Shown here piece by piece: positions 14,004 to 21,177 of a stretch of 21,177 bases of DNA. Made by a program: the position numbers and the translations under genes. Location: NCBI GenBank assembly GCA_002338505.1, contig DDIK01000188.1:1-21177 (forward strand). Reading direction: 5' to 3'. The DNA comes from Bacteriovorax sp. UBA1852. Lineage in GTDB: Bacteria > Bdellovibrionota > Bacteriovoracia > Bacteriovoracales > Bacteriovoracaceae. The notes beneath the pieces are model-generated. The model was not told where the DNA came from and did no database searches. It saw only the letters and a list, made by a program, of their open reading frames with translations. Positions within the stretch are counted from its first letter, which is position 1. The number at the start of each line of letters is the position of its first letter.

Positions 14004-16287
14004 TAACCCTTTCTTGCTCCTTATCCGTTATAAATAGAATCGCAGGCAGTATTATTAAGTCGGATAATAGGGCGAGTACGAGAATAATAGAGCAATATAT
14101 TCCAAATTTTTGATTGGGAACAAATTCGCCTATTATAAACATACCAAAAGCAATTGCCAGAAGCACAGTTGTTAATATAAGGGCTTTTCCCGTTTGTGAT
14201 AGAGTAGACCTCAGTGCATCAGTTGTTAATATGCCAGCATTTCTTTTCAGTTTATAATTAGCGAGAAAGTGTATCGTGTCATCAACAGCAATACCTAGGC
14301 ATACGCTGAAAACAATCACATTACCAACGTCAACAGTATCGCCACTCAAATACATAATTCCTGAAGCCATAGCGAGAGGAAAGACGTTTGGAATAAGAGA
14401 AAGAAGAGCTAGTTTCAAGTCCCTAAAAACGAATAAAAGAATAAGAAATATCATTGGTAGAGATAAGCTGATTGATTTAAAGAATGTGTCGACAACTAGT
14501 TTGTTTACTCTATTGTAAATTGGAGATTGGCCACCTTCAAATACTGTAAGTCCTAGCTCTCTTGCTTTTTCAACAAACTTATCTGATTGCTTAACAGCAG
14601 TTGTTGTGTCTTTAAGATTCCATAATATAATAAGACGAAAGTAGCGATTATCTAGCGATACTTGATTCTTTAAATCCATACCTTCTGGTAATCCAAGAGT
14701 GTAGAGAAAGAGTTGATCTGCAATGGCCCTCTTTGAAGAGGCAATCGTATTATACTCCTCGCTTCCTCTATGAAGTGTCTTATTCATTTTTTTTAGAATA
14801 TCGACAACTGAAGTTGTACGGATGACGAAATCTTGTGATTTAACCCAATCGACAAATTTTTCGCTATTCTTCATAAAAATTGGGTCTTTAATACCATCCT
14901 TTGAGCCACTATCTAGAACAAACTCAACGGCACGAGAGCCGCCAAACTCTCTGTCTAAAAGTCGAAATGATTTTCTAATAGAGGTTGAGTCATCAAAATA
15001 GTCAATAGGATCTGAGTTTATAATATTCTTACTTCCAAGATAGATAGAAAGGATCGCAACTATAGGAAACGTGAATGAAATGAAGTATCTATACTTAAAG
15101 CTAAAATTATAAAAGCTACCAAGCTCCGAGATCTTTTCAACCTCATTTTTTTGCTTGAATTGAACATGTCTTAAAACTGGGCCTATAAAGAAATAGGTGT
15201 AAAACCAAGCGACACAAGTTCCTACAGCGCACATTAAGCCCATGTCTTTAATTGGTTGCAGTTCAGTTAGAGCAAGGGACAAGAATCCAATTGTTGTCGT
15301 AATTGTGGTTAGAACTGTTGGAATAAAGTTTTTTATAAGTGAATTCTTAGCGGCTTGTCTTCTATCTTGCCCAAGACTAAGAATATTATGTCTGTATGCA
15401 ATTAATATATGAATTGAGTCAGCAAGACCGATAGCTATTAGCACAGCTGGTACAGCAGAGATTACATTATTAAATAATAAGCCTGCATATCCCTCATATC
15501 CAAAGGTTGAAATGATACTAAGGATAACTAGCGAAAATGGGATAACTACAGCTAGAAATGATTTGAAAAACCATGACAGGATAAGAATGAGAAGTACACA
15601 TACAATTGGGAATACAAGCATCATATCGCGATTTCCGGCCTCTCTTAAGGCATCATTTATCTTTGCGATACCACTAAGGTGATACTTTATTCCAGGTCTC
15701 TCATATTTCTTTAGTAACTCTTCCACTTGAGTGACTATTTCATTATAAGGTGGATTTTCTTTATAAGTTCGTAAGAAAGTTCTTATGTAGGCAATCTTTG
15801 TCGATGAAGATGTGAAATTGTTGAGAACTTGATTATCCTTTAAGGCCTGATTTCTTTTTTGCTTGAGGGTGGATCTCGTTAATTCAACATCCTCATCAAG
15901 AAAGGGAAGAATTATAATATCATCTTGTTCAGTTTCAATTGAATTGAAGTTAGAGATAGATTCAACTCTTACTACATCTTTTATATTCCACATCTCTTCA
16001 GTCAATTCTTGAATGAGTTCGATATTTTGCTTTTTAAAGATAGAATCATCAGTCTCTATGATGATATCCATAGTTTCTGAGCTACCAAATCGTGCTTCAT
16101 GAGTATCAAGATTCTTCATTCTCTGGTCTTCTTTATGAAGCCATAGTTTTACTGAAAAATTTGCTTTTATAAGAGTAATTCCATACCCACTGACTAATAA
16201 AAAGATAAAGGATGCAAAGAGGCATTTCTTGGGAGACTCTATAATATGATGACTTAATAACTTAGCAAAATGGTTAACTTTGTCCAC
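13993..16287 (-). CDS. RND/MMPL-family exporter
   Basis: A protein of 764 aa starting at GTG (16287), with GGGAAGA upstream. It has the duplicated RND/MMPL layout: span 1 (about 23-41), a periplasmic domain (about 42-222), five spans (about 223-370), span 7 (about 400-418), a second periplasmic domain (about 420-600), and a second set of five spans to the end. The paired signature segments in the two halves, GLADSIHILIAYRHN (D290) and GIAVDDTIHFLANYK, contain the acidic residues expected for proton coupling. The closest general type is the hopanoid/lipid exporter or 'predicted RND superfamily' class rather than drug pumps with AcrB-like size. No partner adaptor or channel is adjacent. It diverges from the PSD operon across 59 bp, which suggests shared control and possibly a lipid substrate. 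Confidence 0.88.
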   Translation of the reverse strand: MDKVNHFAKLLSHHIIESPKKCLFASFIFLLVSGYGITLIKANFSVKLWLHKEDQRMKNLDTHEARFGSSETMDIIIETDDSIFKKQNIELIQELTEEMWNIKDVVRVESISNFNSIETEQDDIIILPFLDEDVELTRSTLKQKRNQALKDNQVLNNFTSSSTKIAYIRTFLRTYKENPPYNEIVTQVEELLKKYERPGIKYHLSGIAKINDALREAGNRDMMLVFPIVCVLLILILSWFFKSFLAVVIPFSLVILSIISTFGYEGYAGLLFNNVISAVPAVLIAIGLADSIHILIAYRHNILSLGQDRRQAAKNSLIKNFIPTVLTTITTTIGFLSLALTELQPIKDMGLMCAVGTCVAWFYTYFFIGPVLRHVQFKQKNEVEKISELGSFYNFSFKYRYFISFTFPIVAILSIYLGSKNIINSDPIDYFDDSTSIRKSFRLLDREFGGSRAVEFVLDSGSKDGIKDPIFMKNSEKFVDWVKSQDFVIRTTSVVDILKKMNKTLHRGSEEYNTIASSKRAIADQLFLYTLGLPEGMDLKNQVSLDNRYFRLIILWNLKDTTTAVKQSDKFVEKARELGLTVFEGGQSPIYNRVNKLVVDTFFKSISLSLPMIFLILLFVFRDLKLALLSLIPNVFPLAMASGIMYLSGDTVDVGNVIVFSVCLGIAVDDTIHFLANYKLKRNAGILTTDALRSTLSQTGKALILTTVLLAIAFGMFIIGEFVPNQKFGIYCSIILVLALLSDLIILPAILFITDKEQERVTTS

Positions 16288-16346
16288 ACTGTCTTCCCTG
16301 TATATATATTTATTCTTTTATTTTAATCTATAAGAATACTAATACA

Positions 16347-17243
16347 ATGAAAAGGTTAAGGTTGAGTAATACAATCAGGATATATGACCTCGAAACAGAC
16401 AAGTACTTTGATGAAAAGGTCTTTGGTGAATGGTTTCTAAAGTGGCTCTATCAGTCTCGATCGGGAAGTTTACTAGGTTTTCTGTTTACAAAACTGCCAT
16501 TTAGTATGATGTATGGAGCTCTTAAGTCGAGCGTTTCAAGTAAAGCACAGATTCAAGACTTTATTCAGACATATGAGATTGAGATGGATGAATTTAAAAG
16601 TGATTCAGAGTATAAATGTTTTAATGATTTTTTCATTCGAGAGTTCAAAAGTGGGGTAAGAAGTTTTGACTTATCTCTTGATTCTTTTCCAGCCTTTTGT
16701 GAAGGTCGCTATCTTGTTTATAATTCCTCTCAAAAAACAAATATAAAGAATACTATAATTGATCCCTTTGAGTTAATTAGTCCCACAGATGGTGCAGACT
16801 TTATTAGTGGTCAGGTTATTGTCGCACGCCTCGCTCCTGTTGATTATCATCGTTATCACTATCCTGATGATGGAGTGATTGAGAGACAATATGATGTCGA
16901 TGGACTTTTAAATTCTGTGACACCATATGCGCTCGCATCAAAGCCTGATGTTCTTGTCACAAATAAACGACGTATTACAATACTTAAGACCGAAGAATTT
17001 GGAAGAATTGCTTACATTGAGGTCGGAGCACTCACTGTCGGTACTATTAAACAAACTCACCACGATACGCAATTTAAAAGAGGACAAGAGAAGGGCTACT
17101 TTCTTTTTGGTGGTTCAACTGTAGTTATACTAACAGAGAAAAAGGTCATCGACTTTGACTCAAAAATTCTTGAAAACAGTAAAAAAGGGATTGAGTCATT
17201 TGTTAAGCTTGGTCGTCCTTTAGGGAAAAAGAGAAATCTATGA
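16347..17243 (+). CDS. psd: Phosphatidylserine decarboxylase proenzyme
   Basis: A protein of 298 aa of the clostridial/type II class. The N-terminal segment (IRIYDLETDKY..., FNDFFIREFKSG) is typical of that class. The active site includes DYHRYH (H168, H171) and GGST (255-258), where self-cleavage before S257 would make the pyruvoyl group. It should convert phosphatidylserine to phosphatidylethanolamine, or act on a related serine lipid. The position normally held by the relay aspartate (SPxDG) reads FCEG here, with E119. A second segment, SPTDG (145-149), lies in what is usually a spacer. There is no Shine-Dalgarno sequence; AATACT lies 6 bases before the ATG. The stop overlaps the next start (ATGA). 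Confidence 0.88.
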   Translation: MKRLRLSNTIRIYDLETDKYFDEKVFGEWFLKWLYQSRSGSLLGFLFTKLPFSMMYGALKSSVSSKAQIQDFIQTYEIEMDEFKSDSEYKCFNDFFIREFKSGVRSFDLSLDSFPAFCEGRYLVYNSSQKTNIKNTIIDPFELISPTDGADFISGQVIVARLAPVDYHRYHYPDDGVIERQYDVDGLLNSVTPYALASKPDVLVTNKRRITILKTEEFGRIAYIEVGALTVGTIKQTHHDTQFKRGQEKGYFLFGGSTVVILTEKKVIDFDSKILENSKKGIESFVKLGRPLGKKRNL

Positions 17244-19636
17244 TGAAACTCTTATCTGAACAACTATCTATTACGCAAAGGGCCGGTCTTGGTAAGAAAG
17301 CCGGAAACTTAAATGAGCTTCTTCTCGAAGGATTTACAGTTCCTGATGGTTTTGTTTTAAGATGGGAAGATCGAGACAGTTTTGAAGCTAGTGTCGATAA
17401 ACTGATGGATAAAATTGGTGGATATCCTGTTGCCGTTAGGAGCAGCGGACAACTTGAAGACTTAGGTGACATGTCCTTTGCGGGTCTTTATGAAACATAT
17501 CTAGATATAAACTCACGCGAGGAACTCCTAAGTGCTATTTCAAAGTGCTTTGAATCCACTCAAGGAGAGAGGGTTGAAAAGTATCTTGAGAAGGCAGATA
17601 TAAAAAAAACAAGTGATGAGCTCTATAAGTCATTTAGTGTTCTAGTTCAGAAAATGATTATACCAAAGACTGCTGGAGTTGCTTTTAGTATTGATCCAAT
17701 GACAGGTATAGAAGAGCATCTCTACGCAGAGTGCTGTCATGGAGTAGGGGAGAAGCTTGTCTCTGGTGAAGTGACTCCAAATCGCTATACTTATAATCAT
17801 TATTCAAAAGAAATAATAGAAAGTGATATTCATGATGATCTCGCAAAATTAAGCGATAAAAATATCCGTGAGCTTTCGATCCTATGTCGAAAGATTCAGG
17901 CCTTTTATGGTCGCCCACAAGACTTAGAATGGGCGATAGACGATAGTGATCAATTGTGGCTCCTCCAAGCAAGACCTATTACAAAGTTATCTTGGAGAAA
18001 GGATCATGGAGAACTTACTAATGCTGACCTTAAAGATGGTGGTATCTCTTCAGCAGTCTGTACTCCTTTGATGTTTTCTCTCTATCAAAAATGTATGAAT
18101 GTATCGATGCCCGAATACTTCAAGTCTATTAAGTTATGGAAAGACGAAATAAATCCACAATGTCTTTATTACTTTTACGGAAGAGGGTATTGGAGTGCTG
18201 GAAATGTCAAATTAATGCTCAAAGATATACCTGGATATAATGAAAAAAGCTTCGATGAAGATTTAGGAATAATGAAAGATTATGGAAGTGAGGGACCTGA
18301 GGAAACAGGGCTTTCAATTCAATCAATACTAAAGGCGCTTCCTGTTGTTCTATCTCTTGAAAGAGAATTTAAAAGCTGCTTTAAAGACTCATCAAATTAC
18401 TTAAATGAATTTCGTGCGAAGGAAGCTAAGTATCTCGAGGAGGTATATAATCTACATAATACTTCTGATGATGAATTGTTGCTAGGGTTTGATAAGATGA
18501 TTCATGAATTCTTTATCCCTACAGAGACAGCTTATTATCGTGTCATTTATAATAATTCAAATTTGCAAACAACATTCAAAGAATTTCTTGAAAAAATTGA
18601 GCAAAGGATTAAGGAAAAAATAAATACGATTCACCTTTTTACGGGGATCGATGGGATTTCGCATCTTGAAATTCAAAAAGACTTGAAGGAGCTTCATGAA
18701 GCTCTTGAAAATGAAGTGTATGAAGAACATAGAAAATCGCCTAAAGTGGAAAAAGCTCTTAAGAAGTTCTTAGCTCGTCACTATCACCATGGCGATAGAG
18801 AACTTGATATAACCGTACCGAGATGGGGAGAAGTCCCTGATAGAGTAATTGAGCTTGCTAAGAATTATAATCACGTCTCAACTCCGACAGATCTCTTATA
18901 CCGAGAAGAGATTCAACGAGTAATGACGTTATTAGATAAAAGTTTTCTCGGAAAATTCTCCAAGAAAAAATTTCAGCAAAAAACTGACTTTGTAAGATCA
19001 TACCTAAAGCTGCGTGAAGGAATGCGTGAGCTTTCAACATGTTCATATTATATTGTGCGTCTCTATATTTTAGAAATTCAAAGAAGATGGCTAAAGTCGT
19101 CTGAAGCATACCGCGAAGATGATATCTTCTTTTATACCCTTGATGAACTCATTGCTTTAGCTAGAAATGAATCTAAACTTTCTGATCATTCCAATGATAT
19201 CTCTTATCGCAAGCTGACCTATGAAGGGTTTAAAAAATTTGAATCACCGAATGATTTTGGCTTTGGAGTGAAGCAATCACAATCTCAAATTGAAACTATC
19301 GATGGAGAGATAATCCTACGAGGAATTGCTTGTTCTCCAGGAGAATTTGAAGGAGTTGCCCTTGTTGCCAAGTCCCTTGAAGATATTGATGAGGTCGATG
19401 GGCAATCTATACTTATTACAAAGTTTACTGATCCTGGATGGACTCCGACTTTAGGGAGAGTTAAAGGTGTCGTGACAGAAGTTGGAGGAATACTATCTCA
19501 TGCAGCAGTAATATCTCGAGAGTATGGAATTCCGGCAATCTTAAATATTCCCGAGATAACTGATAAAATTAAAAATAATCAAAAAATCTATATAAATGGT
19601 GATGAAGGTGTTGTGATTATCAGGAGGCAAGAGTGA
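17240..19636 (+). CDS. PEP-utilising/rifampin-phosphotransferase-like dikinase
   Basis: A protein of 798 aa. The N-terminal ATP-binding half (about 10-250) has the PPDK/PEP-synthase pattern: GLGKKAGNLNELL, VAVRSSG (64-70), AGVAFSIDPMTG (145-156), DLEW (228-231) and QARPIT (243-248). A long central region (about 265-690) follows, including the HGDRELDITVPRW and EDDIFFYTLDEL segments found in rifampin phosphotransferase-like proteins. The C-terminus is a swivelling His domain ending GGILSHAAVISREYGIPAIL with H754 as phosphate carrier. No PEP synthase catalytic barrel is evident, so it more likely moves the beta-phosphate of ATP onto an alcohol, as Rph does. Sandwiched between PSD and a CarS-like gene with overlaps on both sides, a lipid alcohol is a reasonable but unproven substrate. 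True rifampin resistance is not implied. Confidence 0.8.
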   Translation: MMKLLSEQLSITQRAGLGKKAGNLNELLLEGFTVPDGFVLRWEDRDSFEASVDKLMDKIGGYPVAVRSSGQLEDLGDMSFAGLYETYLDINSREELLSAISKCFESTQGERVEKYLEKADIKKTSDELYKSFSVLVQKMIIPKTAGVAFSIDPMTGIEEHLYAECCHGVGEKLVSGEVTPNRYTYNHYSKEIIESDIHDDLAKLSDKNIRELSILCRKIQAFYGRPQDLEWAIDDSDQLWLLQARPITKLSWRKDHGELTNADLKDGGISSAVCTPLMFSLYQKCMNVSMPEYFKSIKLWKDEINPQCLYYFYGRGYWSAGNVKLMLKDIPGYNEKSFDEDLGIMKDYGSEGPEETGLSIQSILKALPVVLSLEREFKSCFKDSSNYLNEFRAKEAKYLEEVYNLHNTSDDELLLGFDKMIHEFFIPTETAYYRVIYNNSNLQTTFKEFLEKIEQRIKEKINTIHLFTGIDGISHLEIQKDLKELHEALENEVYEEHRKSPKVEKALKKFLARHYHHGDRELDITVPRWGEVPDRVIELAKNYNHVSTPTDLLYREEIQRVMTLLDKSFLGKFSKKKFQQKTDFVRSYLKLREGMRELSTCSYYIVRLYILEIQRRWLKSSEAYREDDIFFYTLDELIALARNESKLSDHSNDISYRKLTYEGFKKFESPNDFGFGVKQSQSQIETIDGEIILRGIACSPGEFEGVALVAKSLEDIDEVDGQSILITKFTDPGWTPTLGRVKGVVTEVGGILSHAAVISREYGIPAILNIPEITDKIKNNQKIYINGDEGVVIIRRQE
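19622..19635 (+). promoter_or_regulatory. Strong ribosome binding site fixing a GTG start
   Basis: AGGAGG at 19622-19627 lies 5 bases before GTG 19633-19635, inside the end of the dikinase gene. It is the strongest Shine-Dalgarno sequence in this operon and sets the GTG as the start of the CarS-like gene. Confidence 0.7.
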
Positions 19637-20172
19637 GAGAGATCGTTACTGAATCTTTCATTTTATTAATACCTCTGGTCTTTTCAGGGATACTTCATAT
19701 GGGAGTTGTCACTGCAGACTTATTTAAGTTTTTAAAAGTTCCAATAAATAAGAAATTATTTGGTCAAAATAAGACCTATCGTGGATTCGTCGTTATGCCC
19801 TTATTGACAATACCAGGCGTCTTTATAGCAAGTTATTGTGAGAAAGTCCTTAACCTCAGTCTTGGCTTCGTTGATAGTAACCATATTGTACTAGGAATTC
19901 TGTTAGGTCTTTTCTATTGTATCTTTGAACTACCTAACTCACTTTATAAGAGACGTAAGGGAATAGCACCGGGGAAAATGTCAAAAGAGAATGCACTAAA
20001 ACATGCTGTCATTGATCAAGCTGACTCAGGATTTGGCCTTATTATTATTTATTATATTCTCTTAGATATCTCGCTTATGCATTTATTTTTGTTCATAGTA
20101 ATTGGAACGATTATTCATCTCATCTTAAACTATGTGTTGTTCTTTTTTGGGTTACGAAAAGAGCCTTTCTAA
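19633..20172 (+). CDS. CarS-like CDP-lipid synthase (CDP-archaeol synthase family)
   Basis: A protein of 179 aa starting at GTG, overlapping the dikinase stop as GTGA. It has about five spans. Family motifs are FGQNKTYRG (43-51), ELPNSLYKRRKGIAPG (99-114) and DQADS (128-132). They match the CarS/DUF46 group, which in archaea transfers CTP onto unsaturated archaetidic acid to give CDP-archaeol; bacterial members have less certain substrates. It is short like the archaeal enzyme rather than the larger CdsA. The three-gene operon would then activate a phosphatidic-acid-like lipid with CTP. The stop (TAA 20170-20172) directly abuts the stop of the convergent UbiA gene. Confidence 0.75.
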   Translation: MREIVTESFILLIPLVFSGILHMGVVTADLFKFLKVPINKKLFGQNKTYRGFVVMPLLTIPGVFIASYCEKVLNLSLGFVDSNHIVLGILLGLFYCIFELPNSLYKRRKGIAPGKMSKENALKHAVIDQADSGFGLIIIYYILLDISLMHLFLFIVIGTIIHLILNYVLFFFGLRKEPF

Positions 20173-21063
20173 TTAAAATATAATTCTAAGCACAGAGCCA
20201 GCTAAGACGCTCAGTTGTGTAATAAGAGCTGTATCCTCAGCATATAGCTTAAAAGTCTTCTTGTGTTCATGAGTTTTGATAAACTTAAGATACTGTGACA
20301 TGACAAGAAGTGCTAATGGAATATATGCAAGTAAGACGTAACTTGATACACTAGACTGTAGAAGAAAAATAGAGACACCTATAATGATGAGAGTTTGAAC
20401 AAAGCATGAGGCCAAAGTGGCATTCTTTAATCCCCATATTTTAGTATAAGTAGTGTATTCAGTTTCATCTTTTGGGGCCCTTAGCTTTCTAGATATCTCC
20501 CAGTTTGTCATAGTTAGAGCAAGTGGAATTCCTATAAGTGTCGTGTTTAAGTCTACGAGATATCCTCTCTCAAAAAGAATGACACAGATGTATCCAAAAT
20601 AAAATATAACAACAGGATTATGAGTCGCAAATGCTAGAGGAAGACTTTTTCTCATACGTTCTTCCATAAAGAACCACTTATACATGAGCAGACCATAGAA
20701 GAGACATATACATGCTGCAATGAAGACATTCATATTATATGTACTTAATAACATAAATGTTGAAATCACAAATGTTTGAAGAACTTTAAGATCTTTTTTC
20801 AGAACTCTACCACTAGGGAGTGGTCTGTTTGGATAGTTTTTTAAGTCATCTTCGTAGTCTTTAAACTCATCCATAATTCGTACCATTAAAGACATGAGGC
20901 AAACAGAAAATGCTCCTAGGTGAAGAGCTATGTCATACATGAAGTCGAAGCTCTCAAGATGTGTGCCGAGTGCAGCACCTATAATAAAGGTAAATATATA
21001 TGTACTGATAAAGTGAATCGGAGGGTACATTTCATGTAAATAAATTAATATTCTATTAAACAT
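20173..21063 (-). CDS. UbiA-superfamily prenyltransferase
   Basis: A protein of 296 aa with about eight or nine spans. The first Asp-rich motif is DEFKDYEDD (65-73), a DExxDxxxD variant of the usual NDxxDxxxD, followed by NRPLPSGRV (79-87). The second acidic region is EISRKLRAPKDETEY (189-203), replacing the common DxxxD form. Both are consistent with Mg2+/diphosphate binding and transfer of a prenyl chain. UbiA members act on quinone precursors, haem, chlorophyll, or glycerol phosphate lipids (DGGGP synthase); the acceptor here is unknown. The ATG is preceded by AAGGAAG 8 bases upstream, and the end of another minus-strand gene lies 11 bp upstream of the ATG, so it is probably in an operon extending off the window. 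Confidence 0.85.
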   Translation of the reverse strand: MFNRILIYLHEMYPPIHFISTYIFTFIIGAALGTHLESFDFMYDIALHLGAFSVCLMSLMVRIMDEFKDYEDDLKNYPNRPLPSGRVLKKDLKVLQTFVISTFMLLSTYNMNVFIAACICLFYGLLMYKWFFMEERMRKSLPLAFATHNPVVIFYFGYICVILFERGYLVDLNTTLIGIPLALTMTNWEISRKLRAPKDETEYTTYTKIWGLKNATLASCFVQTLIIIGVSIFLLQSSVSSYVLLAYIPLALLVMSQYLKFIKTHEHKKTFKLYAEDTALITQLSVLAGSVLRIIF

Positions 21064-21074
21064 AATATTCTTCC

Positions 21075-21177
21075 TTAGAGTGAATTTGTCGTTTTGTTGC
21101 CAGAGATCTCAAAGCCTGCACTTTTTGCAATCTTTGAGATTTTTTGTATATCGCTTATAGAAATGGGGCCAATTTGT
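21075..21177 (-). CDS. C-terminal end of an unidentified gene upstream of the prenyltransferase (partial)
   Basis: On the minus strand an open frame enters from the right edge and ends at TAA 21077-21075, giving about 33 residues with a plausible composition (GPISISDIQKISKIAKSAG, then FEISGN). It ends 11 bp before the UbiA start, and the UbiA ribosome binding site overlaps its stop region. This is typical of an operon. The family cannot be identified from this fragment. Confidence 0.5.
   Translation of the reverse strand, partial: QIGPISISDIQKISKIAKSAGFEISGNKTTNSL
21106..21145 (+). terminator. Terminator-like hairpin on the plus strand
   Basis: ATCTCAAAG (21106-21114) and CTTTGAGAT (21132-21140) form a perfect 9-bp stem. 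Inside it TGCA (21117-21120) and TGCA (21126-21129) pair around CTTTT, and TTTTT follows at 21141-21145. This looks like a Rho-independent terminator for plus-strand transcription, yet it lies in the end of a minus-strand coding frame about 930 bp past the last plus-strand gene. Confidence 0.35.

Noticed and set aside
17685..17972. Antisense 95-codon frame in the dikinase gene
   Set aside because: No motif, no ribosome binding site, and it lies over the conserved ATP-binding domain.

Overview
The window is about 21 kb of AT-rich chromosome (roughly one third GC by eye). Genes are tightly packed and bacterial, with signal peptides, lipoproteins, an outer-membrane-type barrel and a type IV pilus retraction ATPase, so this is a Gram-negative. 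The low GC, the many envelope genes, and the combination of a MotA/MotB-like pair with a giant FHA/coiled-coil protein and PilT suggest a Bdellovibrionota relative of the Bacteriovorax/Halobacteriovorax kind. That placement is inference; no rRNA or marker gene is present. No tRNA, rRNA, CRISPR or mobile element was seen.

Layout. (1) 1-135: the end of a zinc-ribbon gene, overlapping tail to tail with a lipoprotein of beta-propeller type (128-1321, minus). (2) 1322-1657: a control region with two near-identical 12-bp palindromes 21 bp apart and a good match to a sigma-28 (FliA) promoter. (3) 1658-10445: a six-gene plus-strand run. It holds a MotB/OmpA-like protein with a very long periplasmic helix, a MotA/TolQ/ExbB-like channel, an FHA-domain coiled-coil membrane protein of 1282 aa, DUF423 and DUF2878 membrane proteins, and a PilT/PilU ATPase. 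The first three look like an uncharacterised proton-driven envelope machine. (4) 10548-11679: a putative outer-membrane barrel and a small secreted six-cysteine protein. (5) 11647-12995 (minus): a HAD phosphatase and an SDR epimerase-like gene, translationally coupled. (6) 13197-14003: a membrane fatty acid desaturase. (7) 13993-16287 (minus): an RND/MMPL exporter. (8) 16347-20172: a tightly coupled three-gene operon of phosphatidylserine decarboxylase, a rifampin-phosphotransferase-like dikinase and a CarS-like CDP-lipid synthase. (9) 20173-21063 (minus): a UbiA-family prenyltransferase, preceded by the end of an unidentified gene.

How they may work together. Regions 6 to 9 read as a lipid neighbourhood: acyl desaturation, head-group decarboxylation, CTP activation, prenyl transfer and lipid export. 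The set CarS-like + UbiA + PSD resembles the last steps of archaeal-type polar lipid synthesis, though ordinary bacterial roles are possible. Region 3 reads as a motility or envelope-mechanics unit.

Two features recur across the window. All four convergent gene pairs overlap or abut. Three genes without a Shine-Dalgarno sequence carry a -10-like hexamer exactly six bases before their ATG, which suggests leaderless transcription.
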